This document shows positions 26,384 through 35,657 of a stretch of 64,000 nt of DNA, piece by piece (the first letter of the stretch is position 1; every line of letters begins with the position of its first letter). The position numbers were made by a program, and so were the translations under genes. The notes beneath the pieces are model-generated. The model ran no database searches, was not told the origin of the DNA, and saw only the letters and a list, made by a program, of their open reading frames with translations. The stretch is from Burkholderiaceae bacterium (GTDB taxonomy: Bacteria; Pseudomonadota; Gammaproteobacteria; Burkholderiales; Burkholderiaceae_D), in NCBI GenBank assembly GCA_030158675.1, contig JAOASL010000041.1, forward strand, positions 1-64,000, read 5' to 3'.

Positions 26384-28096
26384 ATGGCACTGAACAAGAT
26401 GCTGAAGACGCTTGCCGCTACCAGCCTGCTCATCGCAGGTTCGGCTTACGCGCAAGAACCGATCGCTGGCGCGGGAATCAAGGCAAATCCAATGCCGAAG
26501 TTCACCAACGTCACGCAATCGATGCTGAACGACGCAGCCAAAGATGGCAAGAACTGGCTGCATCCGAACGGTAACTACGATCAGACCCGTCATTATCCGG
26601 TCTCCCAGATCAACACCAGCAACGTGGCCAAGCTGCGTCCGGCATTCGTTTTCCAGACCGGCATCGTCGAGTCCATGGAAACCGCACCGGTCGTGGTTGA
26701 TGGCGTGATGTTCGTCACGACCTCGTACAACCACGTGTACGCAATCAACGCCACTACCGGTGAACAGTACTGGCACTTCAAGCACAAGATCGGCCCGGTG
26801 TCGACCTACTGCTGCGGCCCGAACAACAAGGGCGTCGCTGTCTCCGAAGGCAAAGTCTTCATGGGCACCCTGGACGCAAAACTGGTCGCACTTGACGCCA
26901 AGTCCGGCAAGCTGCTGTGGGAAACCGAAATCGCTGATCCGGAACTCGGCTACAGCGAAACGATGGCTCCGGCTGTCGTCGACGGCAAAGTGCTGATCGG
27001 CACCAACGGTGGCGAATACGGCGTGCGTGGCTTCGTTAAGGCGTATGACGCCAACACGGGCAAGCTGTCGTGGACTTTTAACACCATCCCGGAAAAAGGC
27101 CACGAAGGCGTTTGGGCAGCCAACGACGCAACCGGCCGCGACATGAAGCGTGACATCGCTGCAGAAAAAGCAGCGCTGGCCAAAAATGGCGGCGACTTCT
27201 ACAAGACCTTGGGTGGCGGTGTCTGGATGACCCCGGCTGTCGATACGAAGACCAAGACTGTCTTCTTCGTGGTCGGTAACCCGTCACCTGACCTGTACGG
27301 TGCAGAACGTCCAGGTGACAACCTGTACACCGACTCGATCGTCGCTGTTGACCTCGAGACCGGCAAGTACAAGTGGCACTACCAATACGTTGCACACGAC
27401 GTGTGGGACCTGGATGCTGTCTCCCCGCCGATCCTGGTGGACGTGAAGGACAAGAACGGCAAGATGATCCCGGGCGTCATTCATGGCGGCAAGACCGGTC
27501 ACATCTACGTTCATGACCGTCGCGACGGCAGCCTGATCCGCTTCTCGGAGCCGATGGTTTCGCAAGAAGGCCTGTGGACCCTGCCGACCGCACAAGGCGC
27601 ACGCATGTCGCTGGGCGCGAACGGTGGCGTCGAGTGGTCGCCAATGGCGTACAACCCGAAACTGCGTCTCGCATTCGCGGTCAACCTCGAACAGCCAATG
27701 ACTTACCACGTTGAAGCTGCTGCCTATCCGGGTGGCAAGCTGTGGCTGGGTGGCGCGTTCAAGAACGTTCCAGGTGAAGAGCAGTTCGGTAACGTGACTG
27801 CCGTGAACATCGATACCGGCAAGATCGCGTGGAAAGCACGTACCGATCAGCCGATGATTGGTGGCGCGATGTCGACCGCAGGCAATCTGGTGTTCGCGGG
27901 TGAAGGCAATGGCTGGTTCAAGGCCTATGACGCACAGACCGGCAAGGTCCTGTGGCAATACCAGTGCGGCGCGGGCGTAAATGCTCCGGCGACCTCGTAT
28001 ACCGTCAACGGCAAGCAGTACATTGCCGTGGCTGCCGGTGGTAACACACAGCTCGACTTCAAGCGCGGCAACAGCGTTTTCGTGTTCGCTCTATAA
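26384..28096 (+). CDS. PQQ-dependent alcohol dehydrogenase, lanthanide-type
   Basis: 570-aa periplasmic eight-bladed quinoprotein alcohol dehydrogenase. The signal peptide ends SAYA-QEP at about 23. The vicinal disulphide is Cys143-Cys144 in [10 protein letters not shown]. Metal/PQQ residues by alignment to known members are Glu211 (GGEYGVRG), Asn299 (VGNPSP) and Asp342 (WDLD). Asp344, two residues after the catalytic Asp, is the extra acidic ligand that marks lanthanide-dependent enzymes; Ca-type MxaF has Ala there. Codon use is strongly biased. AGAGAGGAAG lies before the ATG. It could oxidise methanol or other alcohols; the exact substrate cannot be read. Confidence 0.9.
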   Translation: MALNKMLKTLAATSLLIAGSAYAQEPIAGAGIKANPMPKFTNVTQSMLNDAAKDGKNWLHPNGNYDQTRHYPVSQINTSNVAKLRPAFVFQTGIVESMETAPVVVDGVMFVTTSYNHVYAINATTGEQYWHFKHKIGPVSTYCCGPNNKGVAVSEGKVFMGTLDAKLVALDAKSGKLLWETEIADPELGYSETMAPAVVDGKVLIGTNGGEYGVRGFVKAYDANTGKLSWTFNTIPEKGHEGVWAANDATGRDMKRDIAAEKAALAKNGGDFYKTLGGGVWMTPAVDTKTKTVFFVVGNPSPDLYGAERPGDNLYTDSIVAVDLETGKYKWHYQYVAHDVWDLDAVSPPILVDVKDKNGKMIPGVIHGGKTGHIYVHDRRDGSLIRFSEPMVSQEGLWTLPTAQGARMSLGANGGVEWSPMAYNPKLRLAFAVNLEQPMTYHVEAAAYPGGKLWLGGAFKNVPGEEQFGNVTAVNIDTGKIAWKARTDQPMIGGAMSTAGNLVFAGEGNGWFKAYDAQTGKVLWQYQCGAGVNAPATSYTVNGKQYIAVAAGGNTQLDFKRGNSVFVFAL

Positions 28097-28113
28097 TTCG
28101 ACTGCAGTTCGAA

Positions 28114-28143
28114 GAGGCTGCCTGAGGGCAGCCTCTTTTTTTT
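28114..28143 (+). terminator. Terminator after the PQQ dehydrogenase
   Basis: GAGGCTGCC, loop TGAG and GGCAGCCTC give a perfect 9-bp stem, followed by eight T. Confidence 0.93.
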
Positions 28144-28169
28144 CCCCAACAGCGAATGAAAGTTTTGTC

Positions 28170-28751
28170 ATGAAATTTCGAGCAGCATTGACCGCCGCCC
28201 TGGCCCTCGCTGCCCTTTGCATGAATGCACAGGCGCAGGACATCGAAGCCGGCAAGAAGAAGGCCGAAGCCTGTATCGCCTGCCATGGTCCCAACGGGAA
28301 CTCCCAGGTTGGTGCATTCCCTAGCCTCGCGGGCCAGAACGATCGTTACATCTATCTGCAGCTGCGTGACTACAAGGAAGGCCGTCGCAAGAACCCCATG
28401 ATGTCGGCTATCGCCGCAGGGCTCGAGAAACAGGACATGAAGGATCTGGCAGCGTACTTCGCTTCCCAGAAACAGGCGCGTACCGGCTTCAAGGCCGACC
28501 AGGCACGCATAGAGGCCGGTGCGAAAAAAGCGGACGAATCGCTGTGCGCAATGTGCCACCTCGGCGGCATGAAGGGCCAGAACGAAGTTCCGCGTCTCGC
28601 CGGCCAGCAGCCCGATTACATCATCACCCAACTGAAAGCCTTCAAGGCACGCGAACGCACGAACGACGCCGGCAATATGACCAGCCTCGCACAGACGCTG
28701 TCCGAGGACGACATGGTGAACCTCGCGCACTGGATATCGAATCTGTACTAA
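28170..28751 (+). CDS. Dihaem cytochrome c4-like protein
   Basis: 193-aa exported cytochrome with signal peptide MKFRAALTAALALAALCMNAQA and two haem sites, CIACH (35-39) and CAMCH (126-130). The two halves show the same pattern (PSLAGQNDRYIYLQL and PRLAGQQPDYIITQL), as in cytochrome c4, which arose by duplication. Met residues (NPMMSAI, NAGNMTS) are plausible axial ligands. It lies 73 bp after the PQQ dehydrogenase and is the likely electron acceptor or relay. A terminator lies in between, so it may have its own promoter or be reached by read-through. Confidence 0.92.
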   Translation: MKFRAALTAALALAALCMNAQAQDIEAGKKKAEACIACHGPNGNSQVGAFPSLAGQNDRYIYLQLRDYKEGRRKNPMMSAIAAGLEKQDMKDLAAYFASQKQARTGFKADQARIEAGAKKADESLCAMCHLGGMKGQNEVPRLAGQQPDYIITQLKAFKARERTNDAGNMTSLAQTLSEDDMVNLAHWISNLY

Positions 28752-28774
28752 TTTTCAGATTCAGAATTTTGCTA

Positions 28775-28798
28775 AGCCGGCTTTGCCGGCTTTTTTTT
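28775..28798 (+). terminator. Terminator after the dihaem cytochrome
   Basis: AGCCGGC, loop TTT and GCCGGCT, followed by seven more T. Short but perfect hairpin. Confidence 0.88.
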
Positions 28799-28817
28799 GT
28801 CCGGCGCAAGTCCAACG

Positions 28818-29711
28818 TCAGAATACATCGGTGTGCATCGCGCTGAGAATCGCTTCAATTGCCGGATGCTTGATCTTGCGCTCATTGGAGATCGCGTAAA
28901 TTTGCTCTCGCACCTGCGACATGGCGCCAACCTCGACCGCCCCGAACTGCTCGAGCACATCCTTGGTCAGCACCGACGGTGCCGGAAACAGGCCGCGGCC
29001 AGCGCGCCCGAAAGTGAGTAGCAGCGCATTGTCATCAAACTCGCCGATCAGGTCGGGATGCACTTCTTGCATCTCCAGCCAGTTGTCGATACGGCTGCGC
29101 ACGGCGTTATTACGGGTTGGCAGCAGAAGCGGCGCACCATTCAGGCTTTTCGGGAAATCCTCACGATAGCGCTTAGCCAGCTCAGGCAGCGCGAACAGGC
29201 TGATCTGCGTCTCGCCCAGCAGATGGCTGAATACGCGCAACGACGAACCGGGTGGCACTGGCCGATCGGTCAGCATCACATCCAGCTTGTGCACCGACAA
29301 TTTGCCCAGCAGCGCTTCGAACTGTTCCTCATAGCAGATCAGGCGTACACGCTGCGGCAACGCAAGCGCCGCATCCAGCAGCCGAGAGGCGATCAACTTC
29401 GGCAGCGAATCCGAAATGCCGACCGTCAGACGCATCACCGGGTCGGTATCGATATCGGCCAGCGCTTCCTGCAACTGTTCACCGAGAAGGAAAATCTGGT
29501 CGGCATAGCGCAGCGCGGTCTGGCCTGCCTCGGTCAGCACCAGCCGCCGCCCCTGCGGTTTGAACAAGGCCTTGCCGATCGACTGCTCCAGCAATGACAA
29601 TTGTGCACTGACCGTCTGAATCGCTAGCCCAAGGCGCTCGGCAGCGCGAGTGACGCTGCCTTCCTTGGCAACGACCCAAAAATAATGCAGATGACGAAAA
29701 TTAAGGCCCAC
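28818..29711 (-). CDS. nhaR: LysR-type regulator, NhaR-like
   Basis: 297-aa LysR-family transcription regulator. The N-terminal winged helix-turn-helix (GLNFRHLHYFWVVAKEGSVTRAAERLG) is followed by a substrate-binding domain. HLHYFWVVAKEGS is typical of NhaR, which activates Na+/H+ antiporter genes in response to sodium. No antiporter gene is adjacent, so the target is uncertain. The start is GTG at 29711; a GGAAGG lies about 11 bases upstream. TerC lies divergently. Confidence 0.82.
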   Translation of the reverse strand: MGLNFRHLHYFWVVAKEGSVTRAAERLGLAIQTVSAQLSLLEQSIGKALFKPQGRRLVLTEAGQTALRYADQIFLLGEQLQEALADIDTDPVMRLTVGISDSLPKLIASRLLDAALALPQRVRLICYEEQFEALLGKLSVHKLDVMLTDRPVPPGSSLRVFSHLLGETQISLFALPELAKRYREDFPKSLNGAPLLLPTRNNAVRSRIDNWLEMQEVHPDLIGEFDDNALLLTFGRAGRGLFPAPSVLTKDVLEQFGAVEVGAMSQVREQIYAISNERKIKHPAIEAILSAMHTDVF

Positions 29712-29844
29712 GTCCTCACATCCTTCCAGATATTCGAAGCAACACTCTGATTATCCATCGATTTTTACGAATCTGCCGAATACCCTTGCAAAGCGGGCTA
29801 TCGTTACAATACGGCCTGACCTTTAATTTTTCGGAGTGTGATGC

Positions 29845-30612
29845 ATGTTGGAACTGCTGGCCGATCCGCAAACCTGGATCGCATTCGCGACCCTGACCGC
29901 CTTGGAGCTTGTGCTCGGCATCGACAACGTGATTTTCATCTCCATCCTGGTGGACAAACTGCCGCGCGAGCGACGCGAGTTTGCACGCAAGATCGGACTG
30001 TTCGCAGCGATGTTCATGCGAATCGGGCTACTGCTGATGCTGACGTGGATCGTCGGTCTGACCGAACCCCTGTTCAACGTGCTCGACAAGGGCTTCTCCG
30101 GGCGTGATCTGGTGCTCCTGCTGGGCGGTCTGTTTTTGCTCTGGAAGAGCGTCGGTGAAATTCATGAAACGCTGGAAGGCGCACATGGGCACAAGCAGGG
30201 TGCAGCACGTGCCAGCTTCGGTGCCGTGATCGTACAGATCATGCTGATCGATATCGTGTTCTCACTGGATTCGATCATTACCGCAGTCGGCATGGTTGAC
30301 GAAGTCGCAATCATGATCGCTGCTGTGGTCGTCTCGGTCGGCTTGATGATGCTGTTTGCCGCCGCGATCGGGCGCTTCGTGTCAGCCCATCCGACCATCA
30401 AGATGCTGGCATTGTCCTTCCTCGTTGCCATTGGGGTTGTGCTAATTGCCGAAAGCTTCGGTACCCATGTGCCGAAAGGGTATATCTACTCAGCGATGGC
30501 GTTTTCGGTGATCGTTGAAATGCTGAATCTACGGCTGCGCAAGCGTTCGGCGCGTCCTGCCGAACTGATTGCGTCAATCGCAGAGGAAGAGGAGAACGCA
30601 GAGAAGCGCTGA
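29845..30612 (+). CDS. TerC family membrane protein
   Basis: 255-aa inner-membrane protein with about seven hydrophobic helices. Conserved acidic motifs in membrane segments are ELVLGIDNVIFISILVDKLP and IDIVFSLDSIITAVGM, the TerC/Alx signature for metal (Mn2+) export-type activity. A short His-containing loop lies near residue 110. The C-terminus is cytoplasmic and acidic (SIAEEEENAEKR). Without a tellurite operon nearby, manganese handling or export is more plausible than tellurite resistance. Start ATG at 29845, with GGAG upstream. Confidence 0.88.
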   Translation: MLELLADPQTWIAFATLTALELVLGIDNVIFISILVDKLPRERREFARKIGLFAAMFMRIGLLLMLTWIVGLTEPLFNVLDKGFSGRDLVLLLGGLFLLWKSVGEIHETLEGAHGHKQGAARASFGAVIVQIMLIDIVFSLDSIITAVGMVDEVAIMIAAVVVSVGLMMLFAAAIGRFVSAHPTIKMLALSFLVAIGVVLIAESFGTHVPKGYIYSAMAFSVIVEMLNLRLRKRSARPAELIASIAEEEENAEKR

Positions 30613-30682
30613 GTCTGGCGAGGCGCAACCTTGCGGTGATGCGGAAGTCCAATTCGCGAATTTCACATGGCGGAGGTAAGCA

Positions 30683-30913
30683 ATGCGTCTCGACCTGTAT
30701 CGGCGCCCAGAAGCGGGCGGCAAGTATTCCTATCTTGCGGTGCTGGAAGGCAAAATCATTCCCCAGGAAGCCACCAACACCGACTGGGAAATCCTCGCGC
30801 AAGGCCTTGATATATCGGACGAAGAGGACGCGATGCCCGAGTACGCCATAGAGCATCCGTTTGAACAGATCGGCAGCAAGGGCTATGCGATCACCAGTCT
30901 GAAACTGCTGTAA
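30683..30913 (+). CDS. DUF6139 family small protein
   Basis: 76-aa soluble protein starting MRLDLYRRPEAGGKYSYLAV. The IPQEATNTDWE segment and the C-terminal GYAITSLKLL are the pattern of DUF6139, a small conserved betaproteobacterial family. It carries a GGAGG just before the ATG. No function is known. It stands alone between TerC and the convergent exporter gene. Confidence 0.8.
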   Translation: MRLDLYRRPEAGGKYSYLAVLEGKIIPQEATNTDWEILAQGLDISDEEDAMPEYAIEHPFEQIGSKGYAITSLKLL

Positions 30914-30946
30914 ATGTAGTTGTTGCCCAAGCCGTGCTGCCGCAGC

Positions 30947-31960
30947 TCATACCACGCCGGCAGCCGACAATTCCGTCTTGACGTACGCATAGAAGACCGG
31001 TGCTGCGATCACGCCCGGAACACCAAACAGCGCTTCCATCGCCAGCATCGCCGTCAGGAGCTCCCAGGCGCGCGCATTGATCTGTGTACCAATAATCTTC
31101 GCATTCAGGAAGTATTCGAGCTTGTGGATCACGATCAGGAAAAGCAGCGACACCAGCGCAATGCCGAGCGAATGCGACAGGCTGACGATCACAATCACGG
31201 TATTCGAAATGAGGTTACCGATGACAGGCAGCAGCCCGGCGAGGAAGGTCAGGAGAATGATCGTCTTCACGAACGGCAGGTGAACGCCGGCCATCGGCAA
31301 TGCGACCACGAGGAAAATGCCGGTAAATAGCGCATTGATTGCGGCGATGCGCACTTGCGCGAACACAATTTGCCGGAAAGCGAGATGCAGCCTGACGATG
31401 CGCTGATGCAGCGCTGCTGCGAGAGGACGGAAGCGGTGTACCTGTGTCGTGTCGTACAGCGCTGCCATGGCACCGATCACCATGCCGATCAGGATATGCA
31501 CCAGCACGCGTCCGGTTTCCTGCCCGATGTGGGTCGCCTGCGCCGCATGCGCGCGCATCCAGCTCGTCAGTGTCTGCTGCAGGGCTTCCGCGCTCTGCGG
31601 CAGGTGCGTTGCCAGCCAGGGTGGAACCTGGCTACGTGAGCCATCAATCAGGTCAGCCAGCTTCTTCAGCAAGACCGGCAGACTGCCCGCGTCCGATAAG
31701 AAGAAAGACCACATGGCCCAGATGCCGGCTGTCAGTGCAATGACAATCAGCGAGCCCAGCGCCGCCACAGCGACCAGCCGCGCAGACTGGCTACCCAGGC
31801 GTCGCGCAAGCCAGGGGGCAAGCAGGTGCACCAGCGCATAGACCAGCAAGCCCGCATAGAGCGCCGCCAGCAAGCCTGCTTTCAGTACCAGCAGCAATGC
31901 CATCGCAGCAAGCAGCCATGACGCTATCTGGGGAAGATCTGCAGGCGCTCGGTCTGTCAT
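30947..31960 (-). CDS. AI-2E family transporter / PerM
   Basis: 337-aa inner-membrane protein with eight or so hydrophobic helices and a soluble loop between about 100 and 150. The late sequence LPFVKTIILLTFLAGLLPVIGNLISNT is the family motif. Members include AI-2 exporters and the PerM permease. The N-terminus MTDRAPADLPQIASWLLA is short and cytoplasmic. It is convergent with the DUF6139 gene. Exported substrate cannot be inferred. Confidence 0.85.
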   Translation of the reverse strand: MTDRAPADLPQIASWLLAAMALLLVLKAGLLAALYAGLLVYALVHLLAPWLARRLGSQSARLVAVAALGSLIVIALTAGIWAMWSFFLSDAGSLPVLLKKLADLIDGSRSQVPPWLATHLPQSAEALQQTLTSWMRAHAAQATHIGQETGRVLVHILIGMVIGAMAALYDTTQVHRFRPLAAALHQRIVRLHLAFRQIVFAQVRIAAINALFTGIFLVVALPMAGVHLPFVKTIILLTFLAGLLPVIGNLISNTVIVIVSLSHSLGIALVSLLFLIVIHKLEYFLNAKIIGTQINARAWELLTAMLAMEALFGVPGVIAAPVFYAYVKTELSAAGVV

Positions 31961-31985
31961 CGCTTTGGTGAAATTTGCCAGTCAC

Positions 31986-32017
31986 AAAAAAGCCGCTCGC
32001 GAACTACGCGAGCGGCT
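31986..32017 (-). terminator. Terminator of the Tim44-like gene
   Basis: Read on the minus strand, AGCCGCTCGCG, a 5-nt loop and CGCGAGCGGCT form a perfect 11-bp stem followed by a T-run (plus-strand AAAAA). Confidence 0.9.
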
Positions 32018-32077
32018 ATCGCTCTGAAGCAGATTATTGCAGAACCCGGCTGTTCGCAACAGCAAAGGTTCCGCAGA

Positions 32078-32959
32078 TCAGGACTGCTGGATACCGGCAA
32101 GCAGCCAGCCCTGATTGCCAGCCAGCGGCTTCGACAGCACCCAGACCTCACTGAAGTGCTGTACCGGCGCATTGTCTTCTTCGCGAATCATCCCGCTAAA
32201 GCGTACGCTGGCCAGATACTCGACGCTGCTCGGCTCTACGCCCAGCATCTCCGCTTCGATCGTCACTACGTCTGTGTGATTCCCTGAGGCACCGCGCTCA
32301 GCCAATTGCATCTTCAGCTCGGCGAACATTTCCGGCGTCGTGAACTCGCGAATATCGTTCACGTCCGCGCGATCCCAAGCCGCCTGCATGCGAATAAAGT
32401 TGGTTTTCGCATGGCGCAGGAAACCAGGGACGTCGAAATCTGCGGGAATCACCGGCTGCGCCACGAACTGCGGCTCAACCGACTGTGCGCCGGCACCAAG
32501 GTTCGAACCGATCTCGGGTGTTCTGCCAGTGTCCGGAGTCAGGCTGCGCTCCATCGGACCGGCATACGCCGGCTGAGGCTGATTGCGACGCTTGATCATG
32601 CGATAGATAAACATCGCGGCAAACGCCAGCAGCATCACCATCAACAAGGTGCTGAGCATGCCTGCCATTTCACCACCGAGACCGAAATGCGACATCAGCG
32701 CGCCCAGACCCAGGCCAAGCAGCGCGCCGCCCAGAATGCCTTTCCACGGGCTGGCCGGCTTCGGAGCAGGCGCTCCTGGTTGCGCAGGACGCGGCGCAGG
32801 CGCGATCTGGTTCGGTCCCTGCGGCGAAGCCTGTCGGCTAAAGCTCGGGGACGACTTGCCAAACGAGCCGCCTCCGCCCATACGTTTTGCTTCGGCACCT
32901 GACATGGCCACCGTGAAACCCATGACGGCGACCACCAGAGCGGTCAGAAATTTTTTCAT
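32078..32959 (-). CDS. Tim44-like domain membrane protein
   Basis: 293-aa protein. A signal-like helix (MKKFLTALVVAVMGFTVAMSGAEA) is followed by a Gly/Ser/Pro-rich linker, a second hydrophobic stretch (about 70-120: GILGGALLGLGLGALMSHFG, MLSTLLMVMLLAFAAMFIYRMI) and a C-terminal Tim44/TIM44-like domain with FDVPGFLRHAKTNFIRMQAAWDRADV. Bacterial members are often next to respiratory or envelope genes; function is not settled. The Pro-rich linker (PAPRPAQPGAPAPKPA) is probably flexible. Confidence 0.9.
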   Translation of the reverse strand: MKKFLTALVVAVMGFTVAMSGAEAKRMGGGGSFGKSSPSFSRQASPQGPNQIAPAPRPAQPGAPAPKPASPWKGILGGALLGLGLGALMSHFGLGGEMAGMLSTLLMVMLLAFAAMFIYRMIKRRNQPQPAYAGPMERSLTPDTGRTPEIGSNLGAGAQSVEPQFVAQPVIPADFDVPGFLRHAKTNFIRMQAAWDRADVNDIREFTTPEMFAELKMQLAERGASGNHTDVVTIEAEMLGVEPSSVEYLASVRFSGMIREEDNAPVQHFSEVWVLSKPLAGNQGWLLAGIQQS

Positions 32960-33307
32960 ACATCCTCCAATAAACTTGCAAGCGGATAGACGTCCGCCAC
33001 GATCGTTCTTACGACAGCGATTCTATGCAAGCCGACCGAATAAAAAAACCGAATTGAAAAGAAAATTTTATTCGTAAAAACAGGAACCAAAATTCCGCTC
33101 GCTTCAAATCAAGAACCAATGCAGCGCGGACTGAGTCTTTCAGTCCATTCCCTCGCACACCGCAATGTAGGTCATCTGGCAAAATTCTATTGAGAAAACT
33201 GGCTTCATAGCCAAAGACTATTTGATCTATAAAAACTATCAAATTTACTGATTAATAGATGATCTCTATCATTCACTCATCTGCTCAACAACCCAAGGAG
33301 AACTCGC
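32960..33307 (+). promoter_or_regulatory. ahpC promoter region with OxyR-like sites
   Basis: 348 bp with no gene. Two ATAG-N7-CTAT elements are present: 33207-33221 and 33255-33269. A third half-site-like ATAA follows at 33229-33232, in phase with the first pair. ATAG-N7-CTAT repeats are the OxyR operator pattern. AAGGAG at 33295-33300 is the ahpC ribosome site. The rest, 32960-33180, is AT-rich and featureless to me. Confidence 0.65.
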
Positions 33308-33871
33308 ATGTCGATCGTCAATTCCATCATCAAACCGTTCAAAACCCAGGCCTTGCACAACGGCAAATTCGTCGAAGTCAGCGACGCGGATCTGAAAGGC
33401 AAGTGGTCCGTCGTATTTTTCTACCCGGCTGACTTTACTTTCGTCTGCCCGACCGAGCTGGGCGATCTGGCCGACAACTATGACACGTTCAAGTCGCTCG
33501 GCGTCGAAATCTACGCCGTGTCGACAGACACGCACTTCTCGCACAAGGCGTGGCATGACTCGTCCGACACCATCAACAAGATCCGTTACCCGATGCTGGG
33601 CGACCCGACCGGCGCAATCACCCGCAATTTCGACGTGATGATCGAAGAAGCCGGCCTGGCGCTGCGCGGCACCTTCGTGGTCAATCCCGAAGGCCAGATC
33701 AAGCTGTGCGAAATCCATGATGATGGCATCGGCCGCGACGCCAAAGAGCTACTGCGCAAAGTGCAGGCCGCTCAATACGTTGCTGCTCACCCGGGTCAGG
33801 TCTGCCCGGCGAAGTGGACCCCGGGTGCAGAGACCCTGGCTCCGTCGCTCGATCTGGTCGGCAAGATCTAA
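33308..33871 (+). CDS. ahpC: Alkyl hydroperoxide reductase subunit C
   Basis: 187-aa 2-Cys peroxiredoxin. The peroxidatic Cys47 is in [11 protein letters not shown] and the resolving Cys near 166 is in [10 protein letters not shown]. The [11 protein letters not shown] segment and the C-terminal LVGKI are as in the typical AhpC1 group. It reduces H2O2 and alkyl hydroperoxides using electrons from AhpF, whose gene follows 81 bp downstream. OxyR-like sites upstream suggest peroxide induction. Confidence 0.97.
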   Translation: MSIVNSIIKPFKTQALHNGKFVEVSDADLKGKWSVVFFYPADFTFVCPTELGDLADNYDTFKSLGVEIYAVSTDTHFSHKAWHDSSDTINKIRYPMLGDPTGAITRNFDVMIEEAGLALRGTFVVNPEGQIKLCEIHDDGIGRDAKELLRKVQAAQYVAAHPGQVCPAKWTPGAETLAPSLDLVGKI

Positions 33872-33898
33872 GTTTCTCCCTCTGTAGTTTGCAATACC

Positions 33899-33922
33899 GG
33901 GGCGCTGCAAAAACAGCGCCCC
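33899..33922 (+). promoter_or_regulatory. Hairpin between ahpC and ahpF
   Basis: GGGGCGCTG, a 6-nt loop and CAGCGCCCC form a perfect 9-bp stem without a T-run. It may stabilise the ahpC message or attenuate ahpF, matching the need for more AhpC than AhpF. Confidence 0.6.
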
Positions 33923-33952
33923 GCCCGAACAACATCAGCTCACGAGGCCATC

Positions 33953-35533
33953 ATGCTGGACGCCGCCATCAAAAACCAATTGCAAGCCTATCTCGGCAAA
34001 GTCAGTCACGATGTGGAGATCATCGCATCGTTGGACAACGGCGAAAAATCTCAGGAAATGCGCTCAATGCTGCAGGAGATCGCTGCGCTATCGCCGCGCC
34101 TGACCTACCGCGAAAGCCAGGACGACAACGAGCGTAAGCCGTCGTTCGCCCTGAATCGCGCTGGCAGCGACATCGGCGTGCGATTTGCCGGCATCCCGAT
34201 GGGGCATGAGTTCACTTCGCTGGTGCTGGCACTCTTGCAAGTAGGTGGCCATCCGCCGAAGGCCAGCGACGACGTGCTCGAGCAGATCCGCAACCTCGAA
34301 GGCGAGTATGTGTTCGAAACCTATATTTCGCTGTCCTGCCAGAATTGCCCGGAAGTCGTGCAAGCGCTGAACCTGATGTCCGTGATCAATCCGAACATTC
34401 GTCACACGATGATCGACGGCGCACTGTTTCAGGATGAAGTGAACGCACGCCAGATCATGGCCGTACCAACTCTCTTCGTGAATGGCCAGAATTTCGGCCA
34501 GGGCCGGATGGAGCTGGAAGAAATTCTCGCGAAAATCGACACCGGCGCCACAGCGCGCGAGGCAGCGAAGATAGCGAAGAAAGAGGTGTTCGATGTGCTC
34601 ATCGTCGGCGGCGGCCCCGCCGGTGCCTCGGCGGCGATCTACGCGGCGCGCAAGGGCATCCGCACCGGCGTGGTGGCAGAGCGTTTCGGCGGCCAGGTGC
34701 TGGACACCCTCTCCATCGAGAATTTCATCTCGGTGAAAGAGACTGAAGGACCGAAACTGGCTGCGGCGCTCGAGCAGCATGTGCGCGAATATGATGTCGA
34801 CATCATGAATCTGCAGCGCGCTGTCGCACTGATTCCCGGCGAGCTGATCGAAGTGACGCTCGAGAGCGGCGCCAGCCTGAAGGCGAGATCGGTCGTGATC
34901 TCGACTGGCGCGCGCTGGCGCGAATTAAACGTGCCGGGCGAGAAAGAATACCGAAATAAAGGCGTAGCTTACTGCCCGCACTGCGACGGCCCGCTGTTCA
35001 AGGGTAAGCGCGTGGCGGTGGTCGGCGGCGGCAACTCGGGCGTGGAAGCGGCGATCGACCTCGCCGGCGTCGTCGGCCATGTGACCTTGCTTGAGTTCGA
35101 CTCGAAGCTGCGCGCCGATGAAGTCCTGCAGCGCAAGTTGCGCAGCCTGCCCAATGTCACGGTGATCACCGACGCACAGACCACCGAAGTGACCGGCGAT
35201 GGCAGCAAAGTCAATGGCATGCGCTACGTCGCCCGCAAGAGCGGCGAAGCGAAGTCCCTCGCGCTTGAAGGCATCTTCGTGCAAATCGGCCTGCTACCCA
35301 ACACCGACTGGCTCAAGGGCACGGTTGCGCTGTCGAATCGCGGCGAAATCGAAGTCGATGCGAAGGGCCAGACCTCGGTGCCGGGGGTATTCGCTGCAGG
35401 CGACGTGACGACAGTGCCGTACAAGCAGATCATCATCGCGATGGGCGAAGGCTCGAAAGCCGCTCTGGGCGCATTCGACCACCTGATACGTACGTCGGCT
35501 CCGGCAGAACTGGAACAGAAGCTGGCAGCCTGA
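33953..35533 (+). CDS. ahpF: Alkyl hydroperoxide reductase subunit F
   Basis: 526-aa flavoprotein that passes NADH electrons to AhpC. The N-terminal tandem thioredoxin-like domain has CQNC (Cys129/132). The FAD site is [18 protein letters not shown], the NAD(P)H site is [17 protein letters not shown], and the second redox pair is CPHC near residue 345. The C-terminal FAD motif is [18 protein letters not shown]. Length and domain order are as in E. coli AhpF. It is downstream of ahpC, separated by a hairpin. Confidence 0.97.
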   Translation: MLDAAIKNQLQAYLGKVSHDVEIIASLDNGEKSQEMRSMLQEIAALSPRLTYRESQDDNERKPSFALNRAGSDIGVRFAGIPMGHEFTSLVLALLQVGGHPPKASDDVLEQIRNLEGEYVFETYISLSCQNCPEVVQALNLMSVINPNIRHTMIDGALFQDEVNARQIMAVPTLFVNGQNFGQGRMELEEILAKIDTGATAREAAKIAKKEVFDVLIVGGGPAGASAAIYAARKGIRTGVVAERFGGQVLDTLSIENFISVKETEGPKLAAALEQHVREYDVDIMNLQRAVALIPGELIEVTLESGASLKARSVVISTGARWRELNVPGEKEYRNKGVAYCPHCDGPLFKGKRVAVVGGGNSGVEAAIDLAGVVGHVTLLEFDSKLRADEVLQRKLRSLPNVTVITDAQTTEVTGDGSKVNGMRYVARKSGEAKSLALEGIFVQIGLLPNTDWLKGTVALSNRGEIEVDAKGQTSVPGVFAAGDVTTVPYKQIIIAMGEGSKAALGAFDHLIRTSAPAELEQKLAA

Positions 35534-35555
35534 TCTTCATAGTGATGGCAAAGCA

Positions 35556-35586
35556 GCCCGGGTGTCGAAAAATACCCGGGCTTTTT
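35556..35586 (+). terminator. Terminator after ahpF
   Basis: GCCCGGGT and ACCCGGGC pair around a 10-nt loop, followed by TTTTT. Confidence 0.9.
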
Positions 35587-35605
35587 CTTGCGTCAAAAAT
35601 CGACA

Positions 35606-35635
35606 TAAAAAAACGCCGGCTGTCGAGCCGGCGTT
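35606..35635 (-). terminator. Terminator of malate synthase G
   Basis: Minus-strand reading gives AACGCCGGC, a 6-nt loop and GCCGGCGTT followed by a T-run. It ends 23 bases after the glcB stop and sits back to back with the ahpF terminator. Confidence 0.9.
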
Positions 35636-35657
35636 TCTCATTTCAGACACCGCAGAA

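Noticed and set aside
26384-28096. Calcium-type methanol dehydrogenase large subunit MxaF
   Set aside because: Residue 344 is Asp, not Ala, and there is no small subunit gene nearby; the lanthanide/ethanol-type group fits better.
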